From Solirubrobacteraceae bacterium (lineage in GTDB: Bacteria; Actinomycetota; Thermoleophilia; Solirubrobacterales; Solirubrobacteraceae): a DNA stretch of 9,571 nt. Within the stretch, counting starts at the first letter, position 1. Every line of letters starts with the position of its first letter. The stretch is taken from contig JAUJME010000017.1 of NCBI GenBank assembly GCA_030447005.1, forward strand, positions 1-9,571, read 5' to 3'. Below, piece after piece: positions 1 to 4,978 of the stretch. A model generated the notes under the pieces. The model was not told the origin of the DNA, did not search any database, and was given only the letters and a program-made list of their open reading frames with translations. The translations under genes and the position numbers were made by a program.

Positions 1-152
1 CGCTCGTACTGCAGCTCGATGAGCTTGCGCACGACGGTGTCGAGCATCGGCACCGACTTGAGCGCGGCGGTGGCGGCGCGGTCGGCGGGGTGCTCGTAGG
101 CCTTGGGAGAGATCCCCCGCAGCCGCTGGTCGTCGGGAAGGGGATCGCTCAT
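1..152 (-). CDS. M48-family metallopeptidase, N-terminal fragment (cut by window edge)
   Basis: Only the first 50 codons are present; the gene runs off the left edge. The visible protein begins MSDPLPDDQRLRGISPKAYE and continues with HPADRAATAALKSVPMLDTVVRKLIELQYER. The pattern 'GIS.KAYEHPADRAA..ALK....LD.VVRKL' resembles the N-terminus of actinobacterial M48-type zinc proteases (HtpX/Ste24-like, membrane or membrane-associated). The HExxH zinc site that would prove this lies outside the window, so the family call rests on this N-terminal signature alone. The start is the only in-frame ATG near the divergent intergenic gap. It has no SD sequence but does have a TACCGT hexamer 7 nt upstream, suggesting a leaderless transcript. 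The gene is divergent from the small coiled-coil gene, with 53 bp between the two start codons. Confidence 0.65.
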   Translation of the reverse strand, partial: MSDPLPDDQRLRGISPKAYEHPADRAATAALKSVPMLDTVVRKLIELQYE

Positions 153-159
153 GCCGCCG

Positions 160-165
160 ACGGTA
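160..165 (-). promoter_or_regulatory. Candidate -10 (TACCGT) of the M48 peptidase gene
   Basis: TACCGT on the minus strand fits the actinobacterial -10 pattern TANNNT and ends 7 nt before the ATG, so transcription would start at or very near the start codon. No convincing -35 is visible. Placement is by pattern only. Confidence 0.45.
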
Positions 166-193
166 CTGGAGACGGCCTCAGCCGGCGGCAGGC

Positions 194-199
194 TACGGT
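194..199 (+). promoter_or_regulatory. Candidate -10 (TACGGT) of the small coiled-coil gene
   Basis: TACGGT fits TANNNT and ends 6 nt before the ATG at 206. With no SD sequence in the short gap, this is the geometry expected for a leaderless mRNA. No clear -35 is seen. Confidence 0.45.
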
Positions 200-205
200 G
201 ACGCG

Positions 206-505
206 ATGGAGCACGAGGAGCTGCTGCGGCTGATCCGCGAGGAGGAGACCCGGCACGCGGGCATGAACGACGTCTCCGAGCTGCGCTCCGAGCAGCTCGA
301 CGCGATGCTCGAGGAGGCCGAGAAGATCGCCGACCCGCTCGAGCGCCAGCGCGCGAAGGGCTCGCTGCTCGTCACCAAGCAGCTCGAGCTCATCGGGCGC
401 AACCACCGCGTCCAGCTCGACCGCACGGCGGCGCTCGAGGCGGCCGTGATCACGCTCGCCAAGCGGATCGCCGAGCTCGAGCGGCGGCTCGACGAGCGCG
501 GTTGA
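206..505 (+). CDS. Small charged helical/coiled-coil protein, function unknown
   Basis: A 99-residue protein dominated by Glu, Arg, Leu and Ala, with no signal peptide or membrane segment, so it is presumably cytoplasmic. Nearly the whole chain looks helical. Residues about 66-98 carry leucine/isoleucine/alanine spacing typical of a coiled coil (LDRTAALEAAVITLAKRIAE...ERRL), and residues 1-45 are rich in EE pairs. There is no enzyme motif. I do not recognise the family; small proteins of this kind could be structural or oligomerisation partners, but the sequence does not say which. Coding bias (G/C at third positions) supports a real gene. It is divergent from the M48 peptidase and converges on the alpha/beta hydrolase, with only 7 bp between the stop codons. 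Confidence 0.75.
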   Translation: MEHEELLRLIREEETRHAGMNDVSELRSEQLDAMLEEAEKIADPLERQRAKGSLLVTKQLELIGRNHRVQLDRTAALEAAVITLAKRIAELERRLDERG

Positions 506-512
506 GCCCGCC

Positions 513-1337
513 TCAGAGCTCCGCCCGCGCGGCGAGGCGCGCGATCACCTTGGAGAGCTGGCCGCCCTGCCAGGCCAGCGGCGAGGCGCCCTCCTCCTCC
601 ACGACGAGCTCGGCCCCCGGGATCGCCTCGGCGTAGCGCTCGCCGACCGCGAGCGGGTGCTCGGGGTCGGCCTCGTCGCGGTCGGCGACCACGGTGACCG
701 GGACGTCGATCGCGCTCAGCTCCTCCCACGCGGCGAAGGCGCGGGCGCGCGCGACGGCGCGCAGCGCGTCGGCCACCGCGTCGGGGTGCTCGTGGGCGGA
801 GAGCCGCTGGCGCAGGACGGTGCGGACCGTGTCACGCCAGCGCTCCGGGACCGGCGGCTCGCCGTAGGCCTCGAGGAAGCCGTCGACGCCGCCGGCCCGC
901 AGGCCGTCCGACAGGCGGTCCCAGCGCTCCAGGCGCCGGGGGTCGTCGTGCTCGTCGGGGTCGAAGGCGGGCGTGACGACGCAGAGCGCGGCGGCGCGGC
1001 CGGGATGCGCGAGCGCGAACGCCGTGAGGGTGTGGGCCCCCATCGACGCGCCGGCGAGCACCGCACGCTCGATCCCGCGGTCGTCGAGGACCGCGCGCAG
1101 GTCGGCGGCGAGCGCGTCGTAGCCGTAGGCGTCGGGCGAGGGCGCCGGGCCTGAGCGCCCGTGGGCGCGGGCGTCGTAGCTGACGGCCCGGTGGCCCTCG
1201 CGCTCGAGCGAGCGCGATCCCATGACGACGTAGCGCCGGGTGGCGGTCAGCCCGTGGAGCAGGACGACGGGGACCCCCTCTCCCGCCTCCTCGCCCGAAA
1301 GGGCGACCCCGCCGGCGTCGATCGTGAAGTCGGCCAT
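513..1337 (-). CDS. Alpha/beta hydrolase fold protein lacking the usual catalytic histidine
   Basis: A 274-residue cytoplasmic protein with the alpha/beta-hydrolase layout. The oxyanion motif VVLLHG is at about 24-29, a strand-turn YDARAHGRSG lies at 54-63, and the nucleophile elbow GASMG at 96-100 places the nucleophile at Ser98. The candidate acid lies in VVADRDEAD (217-224). At the position where these enzymes normally read G-x-G-H-S/T (C-terminal catalytic His), this protein reads EEEGASPLAWQGG (247-259), with Ala251 where His is expected. No other His follows the acid except His227 in DPEHP. The open frame extends further upstream, but that part overlaps the divergent thioredoxin gene. 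The ATG at 1337 begins the family-like sequence MADFTIDAGGVALSGEE and has a TAGGCT -10 candidate 10 nt upstream. The substrate is unknown. Confidence 0.88.
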   Translation of the reverse strand: MADFTIDAGGVALSGEEAGEGVPVVLLHGLTATRRYVVMGSRSLEREGHRAVSYDARAHGRSGPAPSPDAYGYDALAADLRAVLDDRGIERAVLAGASMGAHTLTAFALAHPGRAAALCVVTPAFDPDEHDDPRRLERWDRLSDGLRAGGVDGFLEAYGEPPVPERWRDTVRTVLRQRLSAHEHPDAVADALRAVARARAFAAWEELSAIDVPVTVVADRDEADPEHPLAVGERYAEAIPGAELVVEEEGASPLAWQGGQLSKVIARLAARAEL

Positions 1338-1347
1338 CGCGGGCGTG

Positions 1348-1353
1348 AGCCTA
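1348..1353 (-). promoter_or_regulatory. Candidate -10 (TAGGCT) of the alpha/beta hydrolase gene
   Basis: A TANNNT hexamer on the minus strand, 10 nt before the ATG. It overlaps by two bases the oppositely oriented -10 candidate of the thioredoxin gene, so the two promoters would be back to back within the 28-bp gap between start codons. There is no SD for this gene and no clear -35. Confidence 0.45.
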
Positions 1354-1357
1354 TCCT
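1352..1357 (+). promoter_or_regulatory. Candidate -10 (TATCCT) of the thioredoxin-TPR gene
   Basis: TATCCT fits TANNNT and ends 8 nt before the ATG at 1366, consistent with a leaderless or nearly leaderless start. It supports choosing 1366 over the longer upstream open frame. No -35 is recognisable. Confidence 0.45.
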
Positions 1358-1365
1358 TGGCTGGA

Positions 1366-2103
1366 ATGGTCACCGACGTCGCCGAGGCCGACTTCCAGCG
1401 CGAGGTCGTCGACCGCTCCCACCAGGTGCCGGTCGTCGTCGACTTCTGGGCGGCGTGGTGCGGCCCCTGCCGCTCGCTGACCCCGGTGCTCGAGCGCGGC
1501 GTCAACGCCCGCGAGGGCAAGGTGGTGCTCGCGAAGGTCGACACGGACGCCAACCCGCGCATCTCTGAGGCCTTCGGAATCCAGGGCATCCCGGCGGTCA
1601 AGGCGTTCAAGGACGGCCAGGTGGTCGACGAGTTCGTCGGCGCCCAGCCGCCGGCGGTCGTCGAGCGCTTTCTCGACTCCCTCGTGCCCTCCGAGGCCGA
1701 CGCGCTCGTCGCGGCGGGCGGCGAGGCCGAGCTGCGCCGCGCGCTCGAGCTCGAGCCGGGGCGGGTCGAGGCGGCGGTCGCCCTCGCGGGGCTGCTGCAC
1801 GCCCGCGGCGACACCGAGGAGGCCTACGCGCTCGTCGACGGCCGCCCCGGCTTCGCCGCCGAGGGGCTCGCGGCGCGCATGCGCCTCGAGGGCGACCCGG
1901 CGCTCGAGCCGGCCTTCGGCGCGCTCGACGCGGGCGAGACCGAGCACGGCCTCGACCTCCTGATCGCCGCGCTGGGCGAGGCGGGCGACGAGGACCGCCG
2001 CGACGACCTCCGCCGCGCCGTGGTCGGCGTCCTCGACGCCCTCGGCGTCGATCACCCCGTCGCGCGCGGCGCCCGCCGCAAGCTCGCCGCGGCGCTCTAC
2101 TAG
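1366..2103 (+). CDS. cnoX: Thioredoxin-TPR chaperedoxin-like protein (CnoX/YbbN type)
   Basis: A 245-residue cytoplasmic protein. Residues 1-108 form a thioredoxin domain with FWAAWCGPC, active-site cysteines at 32 and 35 and a cis-proline at Pro76 (GIPAV). Residues about 110-245 are an alpha-helical, TPR-like region. This two-part architecture defines the YbbN/CnoX family, which links thiol redox control to holding substrates for GroEL or DnaK. The E. coli protein lacks the CGPC pair, whereas this one keeps it and should be an active thiol-disulfide enzyme, as described for Caulobacter CnoX. The last residues, RRKLAAALY, resemble the E. coli YbbN tail, whose terminal Tyr is implicated in GroEL binding. 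An open frame extends upstream to 1240 but would overlap the hydrolase gene; ATG 1366 starts the domain. The TAG stop lies in the left CTAG copy flanking the MITE-like element. Confidence 0.9.
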   Translation: MVTDVAEADFQREVVDRSHQVPVVVDFWAAWCGPCRSLTPVLERGVNAREGKVVLAKVDTDANPRISEAFGIQGIPAVKAFKDGQVVDEFVGAQPPAVVERFLDSLVPSEADALVAAGGEAELRRALELEPGRVEAAVALAGLLHARGDTEEAYALVDGRPGFAAEGLAARMRLEGDPALEPAFGALDAGETEHGLDLLIAALGEAGDEDRRDDLRRAVVGVLDALGVDHPVARGARRKLAAALY

Positions 2104-2267
2104 GAGCCTGTCGAAAAAGCCTCGCAGCGCCCGGATGCGGCCCAGGACGCTGCGCGGATGCGCCACCGCCACGAATCCCACGTGGCTGAGCCACGCGGAA
2201 TCCGTGTCGTCGTCGCCCCGCTTGGTCCTGAACCACCCCGGTCGGGCGTCACTTTCCCGACAGACTC
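2104..2267. mobile_element. MITE-like 164-bp element with terminal inverted repeats and CTAG flanks
   Basis: The ends are inverted repeats. The left end begins GAGCCTGTCGAAAAAG (2104-2119) and the right end, read inward on the minus strand from 2267, is GAGTCTGTCGGGAAAG; 13 of 16 positions match. Both sides are flanked by CTAG (2100-2103 and 2268-2271), as expected of a 4-bp target duplication. Some IS5-group elements use YTAR-type targets, but the family is not established. Further inside, CAGGAC occurs at nearly the same distance from both ends, and the centre is a 37-nt hairpin, so the whole element is a long imperfect palindrome. It encodes no transposase. It lies exactly between the stop codons of two convergent genes. 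Removing it and one CTAG would leave both proteins unchanged. A degenerate terminator region is the alternative reading, but the matched ends plus duplicated CTAG favour a transposed element. Confidence 0.75.
2170..2206. repeat. Central hairpin of the MITE-like element
   Basis: Two 17-nt arms around a TGA loop (2187-2189). The inner six pairs are perfect (CGTGGC/GCCACG), as are the outer four (CACG/CGTG); overall 14 of 17 positions pair. There is no T-tract, so it is not a classical terminator, although transcripts from either convergent gene would fold here. Confidence 0.7.
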
Positions 2268-3353
2268 CTAGAGCTCGAGCGCGAGCTGCCCGGAGCCGGC
2301 GTCCGCCGTGGCCGCCGCGGCGGTCTCCTCGTGCTCGAAGGCCGCGACGCGCACGCCGAGCAGCCGCACGGGCCGCGGCGGCGCGTACTCGTCGAGCAGC
2401 GCGCAGGCCACCTCGCGCACCGTGGGCACGTCGTTCGTCGCCTGGGCGATGGTGCGCGCCCGCGTCACCGTGGTGAAGTCGTCGAGACGGACCTTGATGG
2501 CGATCGTCCGCCCGCGGCGCCCGTGCTTGGCCAGGCCCTCGCACAGCTCCCCGGCGAGGCGGACCAGCGCCGCGCGCTGCTCGGCCCGGTCGCCGATGTC
2601 CTCGTTGAACGTCGTCTCCCGCGACTCGGAGACCGCGATGCGCTCCGAGGAGACGGGCGAGCCGTCCTCGAAGTGCGCGCGGCGGCGCAGGTAGGGGCCG
2701 AGGTTCGAGCCGAAGCGCTCCGCGAGCGCCTCGGGCGGCGTGGCGGCGAGGGCGGCGATCGTGGTGATCCCCATCGCCCCGAGCCGCTCGAGCGTCTTCT
2801 CCCCGATCCCCGGCAGGAGCTTGGGCGAGGCCCGCGCGAAGCGCTCGCACGCCGCCTCACGGCCGAGCACGACGAAGCCCGCGGGCTTCTCGGCGTCGGA
2901 CGCCACCTTGGCGACGAGCTTGTTCGGCCCGATCCCGATCGAGCAGGTGATCCCGGTCGCCGCGCGGATCTCCGACACGAGCCGCCGCATCGCGGCGCGC
3001 GGCGCCATCAGGCCGGTGAGGTCGAGGTAGGCCTCGTCGAGCCCGACGACCTCCACCGTGTCGACCTGCGAGCGCACCCGGTCCATGATCTGGCGCGAGG
3101 CGCGGCGGTAGGCGTCGAAGTCGGGCGCGACGAAGATCGCCTCGGGGCAGAGCCGGCGGGCGCGCGACGCGGGCGTCGCCGAGCCGATGCCGAACCGGCG
3201 CGCCTCGTAGGAGGCCGTGGTCACCACCGCGCGCGGGCCGCTGCCGGCGATCACCACCGGCTTGCCGCGCAGCTCGGGCCGGCGCAGGAGCTCGACGGAG
3301 AAGTAGAACGCGTCCGCGTCGAGGTGGGCGACGGTGCGCTCGAGCGAACACAT
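2268..3353 (-). CDS. dinB: DNA polymerase IV (Y-family translesion polymerase)
   Basis: A 361-residue Y-family polymerase of normal length that bypasses damaged template bases. Metal-binding Asp12 and Asp14 lie in HLDADAFYFSVE (10-21); Tyr17 occupies the steric-gate position that excludes ribonucleotides. The second catalytic block GLDEAYLD holds Asp106 and Glu107; Gly105 replaces the Ser usual in this motif. A helix-hairpin-helix thumb element LLPGIGEKT lies at about 179-187, followed by a little-finger domain containing RETTFNEDI and RARTI. The C-terminus QLALEL (356-361) matches the beta-clamp binding pattern QLxLx and is intact up to the stop codon beside the MITE. Start: the ATG at 3353 is four codons before the conserved AHLDADAF block region. 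It has no SD, but a TAAGCT -10 candidate lies 11 nt upstream and a LexA-like box covers the start codon. The open frame further upstream overlaps the divergent STAS gene and is not coding. Confidence 0.96.
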   Translation of the reverse strand: MCSLERTVAHLDADAFYFSVELLRRPELRGKPVVIAGSGPRAVVTTASYEARRFGIGSATPASRARRLCPEAIFVAPDFDAYRRASRQIMDRVRSQVDTVEVVGLDEAYLDLTGLMAPRAAMRRLVSEIRAATGITCSIGIGPNKLVAKVASDAEKPAGFVVLGREAACERFARASPKLLPGIGEKTLERLGAMGITTIAALAATPPEALAERFGSNLGPYLRRRAHFEDGSPVSSERIAVSESRETTFNEDIGDRAEQRAALVRLAGELCEGLAKHGRRGRTIAIKVRLDDFTTVTRARTIAQATNDVPTVREVACALLDEYAPPRPVRLLGVRVAAFEHEETAAAATADAGSGQLALEL

Positions 3354-3358
3354 GATCG
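3345..3358 (-). promoter_or_regulatory. LexA (SOS) box-like operator over the dinB start codon
   Basis: Plus strand CGAACACATGATCG against the Gram-positive/actinobacterial SOS consensus CGAAC-RNRY-GTTCG: 13 of 14 positions fit. The single mismatch is A for the second T in the right half-site. The box contains the dinB ATG (3351-3353) and lies just downstream of the -10 candidate, where LexA binding would block transcription start. dinB is a classical SOS gene in many bacteria, so the context agrees. The mismatch falls in a normally conserved base, which lowers confidence. Confidence 0.5.
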
Positions 3359-3364
3359 TCTTCG

Positions 3365-3370
3365 AGCTTA
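3365..3370 (-). promoter_or_regulatory. Candidate -10 (TAAGCT) of dinB
   Basis: A TANNNT hexamer 11 nt before the dinB ATG; no SD sequence is present. Transcription would begin inside or at the edge of the LexA-like box. No -35 is recognisable. Confidence 0.45.
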
Positions 3371-3433
3371 CGCCGGGGGCAGGACGCCGGCCCGCGTCGT
3401 GCCCGATCCGCCCCACCGTCCGCCCGCGTCGGT

Positions 3434-3439
3434 TAGGGT
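3434..3439 (+). promoter_or_regulatory. Candidate -10 (TAGGGT) of the STAS gene
   Basis: TAGGGT fits TANNNT and ends 11 nt before the ATG at 3451. The gap is G/C only and contains no SD sequence, which also supports 3451 over the longer upstream frame. Confidence 0.4.
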
Positions 3440-3450
3440 CGCCGCGCGCG

Positions 3451-3795
3451 ATGAGCTCCCAGCTGCCCGAGCCCTTCTCCGTCTCCGCCACCCTCCACGC
3501 CGGAACCGCCACGATCGTGCCCGCCGGGGAGATCGACATCGACACCCACCAGCGGGTCCGGGACGTGCTCCGCGAGCGCATCGCCGCGGGCGTCCACCGC
3601 GTCGTGCTCGACCTGCGCAGGGTCACGTTCATGGACTCGAGCGGGCTCCACCTGGTCCTCGACCTCGAGGCCGAGGCGCGCCGCGGGGCCTTCGCGTTCG
3701 CGATCGTCCGGGGCGGGCCCGAGGTCCAGCGGCTCTTCGACCTCGTCACCGAGGGGCACCGGCTGACCTTCGTGGAGCCCGGCGACGCGGCGTAG
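3451..3795 (+). CDS. STAS-domain anti-sigma factor antagonist
   Basis: A 114-residue single STAS domain, the usual size for SpoIIAA/RsbV-type proteins. An N-terminal beta strand pair (ATIVPAGEIDIDT, 20-32) leads into helix 1. The signature VTFMDSSGLHLVLDLEAEA follows, with Ser63-Ser64. In SpoIIAA the second serine of DSSG is phosphorylated by the cognate anti-sigma kinase, so Ser64 is the expected switch residue. Unphosphorylated antagonists of this type release a sigma factor by binding its anti-sigma kinase. No RsbW/SpoIIAB-like kinase, SpoIIE-type phosphatase or SigB/SigF-type sigma factor lies in this window, so its partners are encoded elsewhere. The ECF sigma factor nearby belongs to a class not normally controlled by STAS proteins. 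The gene is divergent from dinB and converges on the RlpA-like gene with 32 bp between stop codons. Confidence 0.9.
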   Translation: MSSQLPEPFSVSATLHAGTATIVPAGEIDIDTHQRVRDVLRERIAAGVHRVVLDLRRVTFMDSSGLHLVLDLEAEARRGAFAFAIVRGGPEVQRLFDLVTEGHRLTFVEPGDAA

Positions 3796-3827
3796 GGCCG
3801 CGCCGCCGGACTGCACCCCCGCGCCTC

Positions 3828-4766
3828 CTAGCGCGTGACCTGCACCGGGCCGTGGCCGCCGAAGCCGATCCGGCGGGCGGTGGCGGCGGTGAGGTCGTAC
3901 TCGCGGCCGCCGACGTAGGGCCCGCGGTCGATCACCGCCACGCGGACGGAGCGCGAGCCCCGACGCAGCGTGACCTTCGTGCCGCACGGCAGCGTCTTGT
4001 GGGCGACGCCGAGGGTGCCGGTCCCGAGGGTGCCGCCGCAGCCGAGGCTGTTGCCGTAGAGCCCGGGCCCGTACCAGGACGCGTACGCGGTCCGGTAGAC
4101 GTTGAGCCGGCCGAGGGAGCGGGTCGTCGACGCGACCCCCGCGCCGGCGCCCGAGACGCGCAGGCGCACCGGGGCGCTGAACGCCGAGCGACGGCGGTCG
4201 GCGAGCGCGTAGCCGCCGCGCGCGTTCGTGCGGTCGCGGTCGACGGTCGACCAGCGACGGCCGCGCCGGACCTGGAGCGCCACGCGCAGCCCGGCGACGC
4301 CCGGGCGCACCACGCCGGCCGTCGAGACGCGCCGGCCGGCGCGGACGTCGAGCCGCTTGCGCGACACGCCCAGGCGGGCGAGGACCCGGATCCGGCGCTC
4401 GGCCGAGGGGGCGGCCGCGACCGTGGCGGCGCCGGCCGGCGGAGCGACGGAGACGCGCAGCGCGCCGGTACGCGGCACGCGGCCCGACACGCGGTAGCGG
4501 CCGTCGGCACCGACGGACCGCGCGGCGAGCTCGCGCCAGGGGCCGGCGTCGCCGGCGGCGCGGAACTCGAGCGCGACGCGGCGGCCGGCCAGCGAGCGGC
4601 TCAGCGCGCCGCGCGCGACGGCGCTCTGGCCGTAGCGCAGCGTGCCGTCCTCGAGGGTGAACGCAGCGGCGGACTGCGCCTGGGCGGGCCCGGCCGCAGA
4701 GGCCAGGCCGGTGAGACAGAGCGCACCGGCGAGACCGCCCGCGCGCAGGGACATGTTGGACCTCAT
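3828..4766 (-). CDS. Secreted RlpA-like double-psi beta-barrel protein with two N-terminal beta-rich repeats
   Basis: A 312-residue exported protein. Residues 1-31 form a signal peptide: MRSN.SLR, a hydrophobic stretch, then an A-x-A-type end near Ala28-Gln31. Two related beta-rich domains follow at about 38-125 and 135-218. Both share 'G..V...G......AG.RVAL..R.....W' and 'G.Y', suggesting internal duplication. The C-terminal 226-312 is an RlpA-like double-psi beta-barrel: ASWYGPGLYGNSLGCGG, AHKTLPCGT, VIDRGPY and REYDLTAATARRIG. Asp280 and Asp291 lie in the conserved active-site region, and Cys243/Cys261 may form a disulfide. RlpA proteins act on peptidoglycan as lytic transglycosylases; whether this one is catalytic is inference. 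The start ATG at 4766 has an excellent SD (AAGGAGGT, 8-nt spacing), favoured over the ATG at 4754. The upstream c-di-AMP riboswitch fits the known link between ydaO elements and cell-wall genes. Confidence 0.88.
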   Translation of the reverse strand: MRSNMSLRAGGLAGALCLTGLASAAGPAQAQSAAAFTLEDGTLRYGQSAVARGALSRSLAGRRVALEFRAAGDAGPWRELAARSVGADGRYRVSGRVPRTGALRVSVAPPAGAATVAAAPSAERRIRVLARLGVSRKRLDVRAGRRVSTAGVVRPGVAGLRVALQVRRGRRWSTVDRDRTNARGGYALADRRRSAFSAPVRLRVSGAGAGVASTTRSLGRLNVYRTAYASWYGPGLYGNSLGCGGTLGTGTLGVAHKTLPCGTKVTLRRGSRSVRVAVIDRGPYVGGREYDLTAATARRIGFGGHGPVQVTR

Positions 4767-4774
4767 GTGAGAGG

Positions 4775-4787
4775 ACCTCCTTGGAGG
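4775..4787 (-). promoter_or_regulatory. Strong SD with adjacent anti-SD (possible riboswitch expression platform)
   Basis: On the minus strand TCCTCC is followed directly by AAGGAGGT. The SD is AAGGAGGT (4782-4775), 8 nt before the ATG. The preceding CCTCC (4787-4783) can pair with it in a CCUC-CAAG-GAGG hairpin that would hide the ribosome site. The pair begins 5 nt after the 3' end of the riboswitch, which is where an expression platform is expected. Confidence 0.5.
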
Positions 4788-4792
4788 ACATG

Positions 4793-4945
4793 GCCTGCGG
4801 GGTTAGCTGTCGGGCTCGCGACGAGAGAGCGCGCCACGCGAGCGCGCTCCGATTCGCCGCTACGGCGGCATCAGCCGCCGATTCGCCCCGGCCGCGCGAT
4901 CGGCGCGCGGCAGTGGGTCCCCCGCCCGCGCACGCTTCTCAGGGC
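4793..4945 (-). ncRNA. Cyclic di-AMP riboswitch (ydaO/yuaA type)
   Basis: Read on the minus strand, the leader of the RlpA-like gene carries the conserved blocks of the ydaO aptamer in order: GCGGGGGACCCA (4914-4925), GGGGCGAATC (4883-4892), a second GCGAATC (about 4849-4856), and CCGACAGCTAACCCCGCAGGC near the 3' end (ends 4793). These match the B. subtilis ydaO blocks GCGGGGGACCCA, GGGGUGAAUC and CCGUCAGCUAACCUCGUAAGC. The outer helix can form between GCC(C)TG at the 5' end and CAGGC at the 3' end. The spacing from the 5' strand to GCGGGGG (14 nt) equals that of B. subtilis. ydaO riboswitches bind c-di-AMP, usually turn expression off, and in actinobacteria often precede cell-wall hydrolase genes such as rpf and RlpA-like genes. 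Confidence 0.94.
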
Positions 4946-4978
4946 ACGCGCGGCTCGGCCTTCTGGGGTAGAACAGCG

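Noticed and set aside
1351..2850. A minus-strand frame running through the MITE and the thioredoxin gene
   Set aside because: It joins an out-of-frame dinB shadow, the element and the antisense of the thioredoxin gene; continuity only reflects a lack of stop codons in GC-rich DNA. I also checked the part inside the element for transposase-like motifs and saw none.
3787..3806. GCGGCG/CGCCGC inverted repeat over the STAS stop codon, as a terminator
   Set aside because: It is a short all-GC palindrome in a region of similar composition, with no T-tract; such matches are expected by chance here.
4768..4791. An upstream ATG (4791) just after the riboswitch, as a possible leader peptide
   Set aside because: It is out of frame with the RlpA-like gene, has no SD of its own, and its open frame simply runs on as a shadow of that gene.
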